This document shows positions 15,571 through 19,021 of a DNA stretch of 19,021 nucleotides, one piece after another. The number at the start of each line of letters is the position of its first letter. The first letter of the stretch is position 1. The DNA lies in the NCBI GenBank assembly GCA_047639615.1, contig JBLIOL010000073.1:1-19021 (forward strand), in the 5' to 3' direction. Position numbers and translations under genes: made by a program. This DNA is from CAYWNK01 sp047639615. GTDB lineage: Bacteria > Planctomycetota > UBA1135 > GCA-002686595. The notes under the pieces were generated by a model. The model did not search any database, was not told where the DNA came from, and saw nothing but the letters and a program-made list of their open reading frames with translations.

Positions 15571-16329
15571 ATGCAAAGTACCCTACTACCGGCCGCACTG
15601 ATCGGCCTCGTGAGCGGCGGCGTCGCTGCTGCCGCCGTCGTCTTGACCCTCTCCCCCGAACCGGCACCCGCCAACCAAGCGCAGGCCGCAAACCAGGTGG
15701 ATGTGCTCGCGCGCATCGATTCCATCGCCGGTCATAACAATGACCTGCAGGAACGCCTGCTGCGTCTCGAAAACGAGGCCAAGATGGTGGCGCCCACGGC
15801 CAAGCGCGAGCTTGCCGATGCGCCCGCATCCGCAAGCTTCAAGGACCAGCTAGCGGACTTGCAAGCCAAGCTGGATGCACTCAGCTCCCCCACGGCGAGC
15901 ATGCCCGCGAACAACTTCGAGGACGCAGTAGCTGCGGCCAACAAGAACATCGACGCCCGCAAGCGAGTTGAACGCGATGAGGAACGCCAAGTACGCGAGG
16001 AGCAGGCCATGGAAGACAAGCTGGCCAAGCTGACCTCGACCCTGGGTCTTGATGGCGGCCAGGTCGGTCGCATGCGCGAGACCCTCGCTACCCAGACCGC
16101 CGCGCGTCGCGATCTCTTCACCGAGATGCGTGAAGGCGGCTGGGCCGGCGGCCGCACGGAGATGCGTGAGAGCATGCAGGCCATCACCGATGCAGCCAAC
16201 ACCTCCCTGCAGGGCTTCCTGACCCCGAGCCAGTTCGAAGACTACGGTAAGCAGGACACCGGCGGTGGCTTCGGTCGCCGCGGTGGCGGCGACAATGGCG
16301 GCGGCGGCGGTCGCGGCGGCGGCTTCTAG
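15571..16329 (+). CDS. membrane-anchored coiled-coil protein, Spy/LTXXQ-like, with Gly/Arg tail
   Basis: 252 aa. An N-terminal membrane anchor (about residues 5-27) places the rest outside the cytoplasm. Coiled-coil segments lie around 42-70 and 86-104, and a highly charged helix around 122-152. Residues ~150-225 (KLTSTLGLDGGQVGRMRETL to LTPSQFEDYGK) resemble the Spy/CpxP/ZraP group of LTXXQ-type periplasmic helical proteins, which respond to envelope stress or metals. The C-terminal 22 residues are an RGG-like tail (FGRRGGGDNGGGGGRGGGF). AAAGGA at 15553-15558 is a distant Shine-Dalgarno. It follows the Gly/Arg-rich exported gene by 30 nt, suggesting an operon. The LTXXQ assignment is a resemblance, not proven. 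Confidence 0.66.
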   Translation: MQSTLLPAALIGLVSGGVAAAAVVLTLSPEPAPANQAQAANQVDVLARIDSIAGHNNDLQERLLRLENEAKMVAPTAKRELADAPASASFKDQLADLQAKLDALSSPTASMPANNFEDAVAAANKNIDARKRVERDEERQVREEQAMEDKLAKLTSTLGLDGGQVGRMRETLATQTAARRDLFTEMREGGWAGGRTEMRESMQAITDAANTSLQGFLTPSQFEDYGKQDTGGGFGRRGGGDNGGGGGRGGGF

Positions 16330-16416
16330 CCCTTAGCTCGCCACTTGGTCGAGGCGCACTCGATAGACGGACCTTCTTGAGCCGTGCTTGATGCGCGGGT
16401 GGTCTATGCCACTCAT

Positions 16417-16460
16417 TACATTCACCTGCTCCGTGAGACACCACGGAGCAGGTGAATGTA
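16417..16460. repeat. perfect 19-bp inverted repeat with 6-nt loop
   Basis: Arms 16417-16435 and 16442-16460 are exact reverse complements; the loop is AGACAC (16436-16441). It begins 87 bp after a stop codon, between two genes in the same direction. No T-tract follows on either strand, so a classical terminator is not supported. It may be a terminator-like stem, a structured RNA, or a repetitive palindromic element. Confidence 0.7.
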
Positions 16461-16483
16461 CTTGTAGGTAGAGGGCACTAGAA

Positions 16484-16520
16484 GCCGACGGCGCCCGGCC
16501 GCAGGCCGGGCGCCGTTGGC
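16484..16520 (+). terminator. very GC-rich 17-bp hairpin, possible transcription terminator
   Basis: Core arms 16488-16500 and 16504-16516 pair perfectly around a 3-nt loop (GCA); one G-U and three more G-C pairs extend the stem to 17 bp. It lies after the Spy-like gene and before the M1 peptidase promoter region, where a terminator is expected. Downstream lacks a T-run (AACGACTTGG), so it would be an atypical terminator. Confidence 0.5.
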
Positions 16521-16708
16521 AACGACTTGGCCTGCCCTCCCCCTTCTCCGCCTTCAATCACCCGTCCAGCGGGTCAGAACGAGACTCTGCACCCATAAGA
16601 GTTGGGTATTTGGATCCTCGCGGTCCCCTCCCATGAGCCCCTGGAGCCTTCGACCAAATGCGCGGCGTTCGCCCACCACATAGCCATGGAACTCGTGTGA
16701 TCGGGCCT

Positions 16709-16714
16709 TAGCAT
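16709..16714 (+). promoter_or_regulatory. candidate -10 box for the M1 peptidase gene
   Basis: TAGCAT fits TANNNT and would place transcription start near 16721, giving a leader of about 27 nt that is C/T-rich. No matching -35 box is evident. Confidence 0.25.
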
Positions 16715-16747
16715 GGCAGCCTCCCCGCCTCTCTCCAGGTTCTTCCC

Positions 16748-19021
16748 ATGCTTCGTCCCGCACGTTTCACGCTCCTCGCCGCCAGCGCCTGCCTCTTTGG
16801 AATCGCCGCCATTGGTGGCCGCGATGACCAGACCGCCGACCGCTTTGCACAGCTTGGCAATCTGTTGCCCTCCCCGAGCCCCCAGCGCGCCGCGTCGGGC
16901 GCGCCTGGCAGTGAGTATTGGCAGCAGAAGGTCGACTACAACATCGACGTTCGTCTGAACGATGTGGATCAGAGCCTGCACGGCTCCGAGCGCATCAGCT
17001 ACCACAACCACTCGCCGGATGAGCTGCGCTACTTGTGGGTCGCCCTGGACCCGAACATCTACGCGCCCGACTCCCACGCGGTGGCCACGAGCCTGGCACC
17101 TGGTCTCGACCAGATGAGCTTCAAGAACATGGCCTCCATGCTGGAGCGCCAGACCTTCGATGGCTCCTGCGACATCACGGCGGTGAAGGACGCGGACGGC
17201 GCCGACTTGGCCCACACCATCAACGACACCATGATGCGCGTGGACCTGCCCGAGCCCCTACAGCCCGGCGCCCTGGTGGAGTTCTCTATCGATTGGAACT
17301 ACGCCATCAACAACTCCTCCAAAGTGCGCGGCCGCACGGGCTACGAGTACTTCGAGGAGGACGAGAACTATCTCTACGAGATCGCTCAGTGGTTCCCGCG
17401 CATGTGCGCCTACACCGACTACACCGGCTGGCAGAACAAGCAGTTCCTGGGCCGGGGCGAATTCACCCTGGAGTTCGGCGACTACCTGGTGAACATCACC
17501 GTTCCGGAGGATCACGTGGTGGCCTCCACCGGCTCGCTGCAGAACGGTGGCGACGTGCTCAAGCCCGCCTGGCAGGAACGCCTCAAGCGCGCCGAGAGCG
17601 CTGAGGCGCCGATGTTCATCGTCACGCCGGAAGAGGCCAAGGCCAATGAAGCCAGCCGCGCCACGGGCACCAAGACCTGGACCTACCAGGCCGACAACGT
17701 GCGCGACTTCGCCTTCGCCTCGAGCCGCAAGTTCATTTGGGACGCAGTGCTGCAGCCGGTCAAAGGCACCGAGCCCGTGTGGGCCATGTCCTACTACCCG
17801 AACGAGGGCGAGCCCCTGTGGAGCCGCTACTCCACCCAGGCTGTCATGCACACCCTGGACGAGTACTCCGCTCACACCTTCCCCTACCCCTACCCCGTGG
17901 CCATCTCGGTCAACGGCCCGGTGGGCGGCATGGAGTACCCCATGATCTGCTTCAACGGCCCGCGGCCGGAGAAGGACGGCACCTACTCGGCGCGCACCAA
18001 GTACGGCCTGATCTCGGTGGTGATCCACGAGGTGGGCCACAACTGGTTCCCGATGATCGTCAACTCGGACGAGCGCCAGTGGACCTGGATGGACGAGGGC
18101 CTGAACACCTTCATGCAGTTCCTAGCTGAGAAGACCTGGGAGCCCGACTATCCCGTGAAGCGCGGCGAGCCCCAGGACATCACCAGCTACATGTCTTCGG
18201 AGCGCGTGCGCCCGATTATGACCAACTCGGAGTCGATCCTGCAGTTCGGCCCGAACGCCTACGCCAAGCCGGCCACGGCGCTCAACATCCTGCGCGAGAC
18301 CGTCATGGGTGTGGAGCTCTTCGACTTCGCCTTCGCCGAGTACTCACGCCGCTGGCAATTCAAGCGCCCGGAGCCGGCCGACCTCTTCCGCAGCATGGAG
18401 GACGCCTCCGCCGTGGACCTGGATTGGTTCTGGCGCGGTTGGTTCTACGGCACCGACGCCTGCGACCAATCCATCAGCGGCCTTACGCGCTACACGGTCG
18501 ACACGCAGAACCCCACGCGAGAGAAGGTGCTGGCCCAGGCCGAGCGCGACGAGGAGCCTCAGACTCTGACCCAGGCGCGCTACGCCGGGGCAGCCATGCG
18601 CTCCGAACGCTTCCCTAGCCTGCTGGACTTCTACAACACCTACGACGCACTGGACGTGACGCCGGCCGATAAGCGCAACTACAAGGCGCTGCTCAAGAAG
18701 CTCGACAAGGGTGAGAAGCAATTGCTTAAAAGCGAGCTGAACTTCTACGTGATCGCCCTCGAAGACATCGGCGGCCTAGCCATGCCGGTCATCATCAAGG
18801 CGCTCTACACGGATGGCAGCGAGGAAGAGGTGCGCGTGCCCAGCATGGTCTGGCGCAACAACGAGCGGCGGATCAACAAGCTGCTGATCACCGAGAAGGA
18901 GATCGCCAGCTTGGTGCTCGACCCCAACCTCGAGACCGCCGACATCGACCTGGACAACAACTACTGGCCGCGCCGCGTGTCCGAGAAGCGCATCAGGCTG
19001 ACGCCCTCCAGCAAGGGTGGC
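16748..19021 (+). CDS. M1-family zinc metallopeptidase (aminopeptidase N-like), 3' end beyond window
   Basis: 758 codons are present and the frame is open to the edge. A signal peptide is visible (MLRPARFTLLAASACLFGIAAIG), so it is exported. The N-terminal beta domain starts near EYWQQKVDYNIDVRL. The exopeptidase loop reads GGMEYP (393-398), corresponding to the GAMEN motif of classical aminopeptidases. The zinc site is complete: HEVGH at 427-431 and Glu450 in WMDEGLNTF, with exactly 18 residues between. The HNWFP context is typical of the secreted, PepN-distant M1 group common in Bacteroidetes and similar bacteria. Expected activity is removal of N-terminal residues from peptides in the periplasm. 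No Shine-Dalgarno is obvious before ATG 16748; AGG lies 9 nt upstream. The frame is long and not tagged as a complete gene because it runs off the end. Confidence 0.93.
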   Translation, partial: MLRPARFTLLAASACLFGIAAIGGRDDQTADRFAQLGNLLPSPSPQRAASGAPGSEYWQQKVDYNIDVRLNDVDQSLHGSERISYHNHSPDELRYLWVALDPNIYAPDSHAVATSLAPGLDQMSFKNMASMLERQTFDGSCDITAVKDADGADLAHTINDTMMRVDLPEPLQPGALVEFSIDWNYAINNSSKVRGRTGYEYFEEDENYLYEIAQWFPRMCAYTDYTGWQNKQFLGRGEFTLEFGDYLVNITVPEDHVVASTGSLQNGGDVLKPAWQERLKRAESAEAPMFIVTPEEAKANEASRATGTKTWTYQADNVRDFAFASSRKFIWDAVLQPVKGTEPVWAMSYYPNEGEPLWSRYSTQAVMHTLDEYSAHTFPYPYPVAISVNGPVGGMEYPMICFNGPRPEKDGTYSARTKYGLISVVIHEVGHNWFPMIVNSDERQWTWMDEGLNTFMQFLAEKTWEPDYPVKRGEPQDITSYMSSERVRPIMTNSESILQFGPNAYAKPATALNILRETVMGVELFDFAFAEYSRRWQFKRPEPADLFRSMEDASAVDLDWFWRGWFYGTDACDQSISGLTRYTVDTQNPTREKVLAQAERDEEPQTLTQARYAGAAMRSERFPSLLDFYNTYDALDVTPADKRNYKALLKKLDKGEKQLLKSELNFYVIALEDIGGLAMPVIIKALYTDGSEEEVRVPSMVWRNNERRINKLLITEKEIASLVLDPNLETADIDLDNNYWPRRVSEKRIRLTPSSKGG

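Larger units (their letters stand above)
16330..16747. other. intergenic region with two strong hairpins and a candidate promoter
   Basis: 418 bp between two plus-strand genes. It holds a perfect 19-bp inverted repeat (16417-16460), a 17-bp GC-rich hairpin (16484-16520), and a candidate TAGCAT -10 box (16709-16714). A short open frame of 27 codons on the minus strand (16333-16416) starts right at the first hairpin; I do not call it a gene. No tRNA or known RNA was recognised. Confidence 0.6.

Noticed and set aside
16333..16557. 74-codon minus-strand frame over the inverted repeat
   Set aside because: The upstream part reads through both hairpins and looks like noise; only the last 27 codons are kept as a question in the findings.
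16560..16620. Small stem ACCCA/TGGGT near 16595 as a terminator
   Set aside because: Only 5 bp with a 7-nt loop; too weak to report.
17258..18040. 260-codon antisense frame within the M1 peptidase gene
   Set aside because: It overlaps conserved peptidase coding sequence, including the frame leading into HEVGH; it is a composition shadow.

Overview
The window is a GC-rich (roughly 65% by eye) bacterial chromosomal segment, densely packed with genes on both strands. No mobile element, CRISPR array, rRNA or tRNA was seen. The gene content suggests a Planctomycetota-like or similar environmental Gram-negative bacterium. It has several exported proteins of unknown function, a thioredoxin-like/HEAT-repeat fusion, Gly/Arg-rich tails, a YqiJ/YqiK-like NfeD-flotillin pair, and few strong Shine-Dalgarno sites. 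This lineage call is an inference from gene style, not from a marker gene.

Layout. 1-440 (minus): the N-terminal part of glutamyl-tRNA synthetase, cut by the window edge. 605-2804 (plus): adenosine deaminase followed closely by a PF00756-type esterase; each start codon has a TANNNT promoter-like hexamer at the spacing expected for leaderless transcripts. 2911-5221 (plus): an NfeD-like membrane protein and a flotillin, which likely form a membrane-microdomain pair. 5250-7839 (minus): a large polytopic membrane protein with a TMTC/GT-C-like signature, then queF of queuosine synthesis; a 16-bp hairpin in the last codons of queF faces the flotillin gene. 7892-8347 (plus): a DUF4863/PnbB-like cupin. 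8348-11235 (minus): a translationally coupled pair, a GCS2-type carboxylate-amine ligase fused to two CBS domains and an aspartoacylase/AstE-like zinc hydrolase. The stop codons of the cupin and hydrolase genes abut with no spacer.

11376 to the end (plus): a run of exported proteins. These are a thioredoxin-like protein lacking CxxC and fused to HEAT repeats, a large exported protein that looks like a zinc peptidase with its HExxH erased, an exported Gly/Arg-rich protein, a membrane-anchored Spy/LTXXQ-like coiled-coil protein with a Gly/Arg tail, and an M1-family metallopeptidase that runs off the window. Between the last two, about 420 bp holds two strong hairpins and a candidate promoter.

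The best candidate for an undescribed system is the CBS-regulated ligase plus M14-like deacylase pair: one enzyme may make an amide or peptide bond to a small molecule and its coupled partner may break it. Second is the cell-envelope block, with a pseudopeptidase upstream of an intact M1 peptidase. All functions are read from motifs only.
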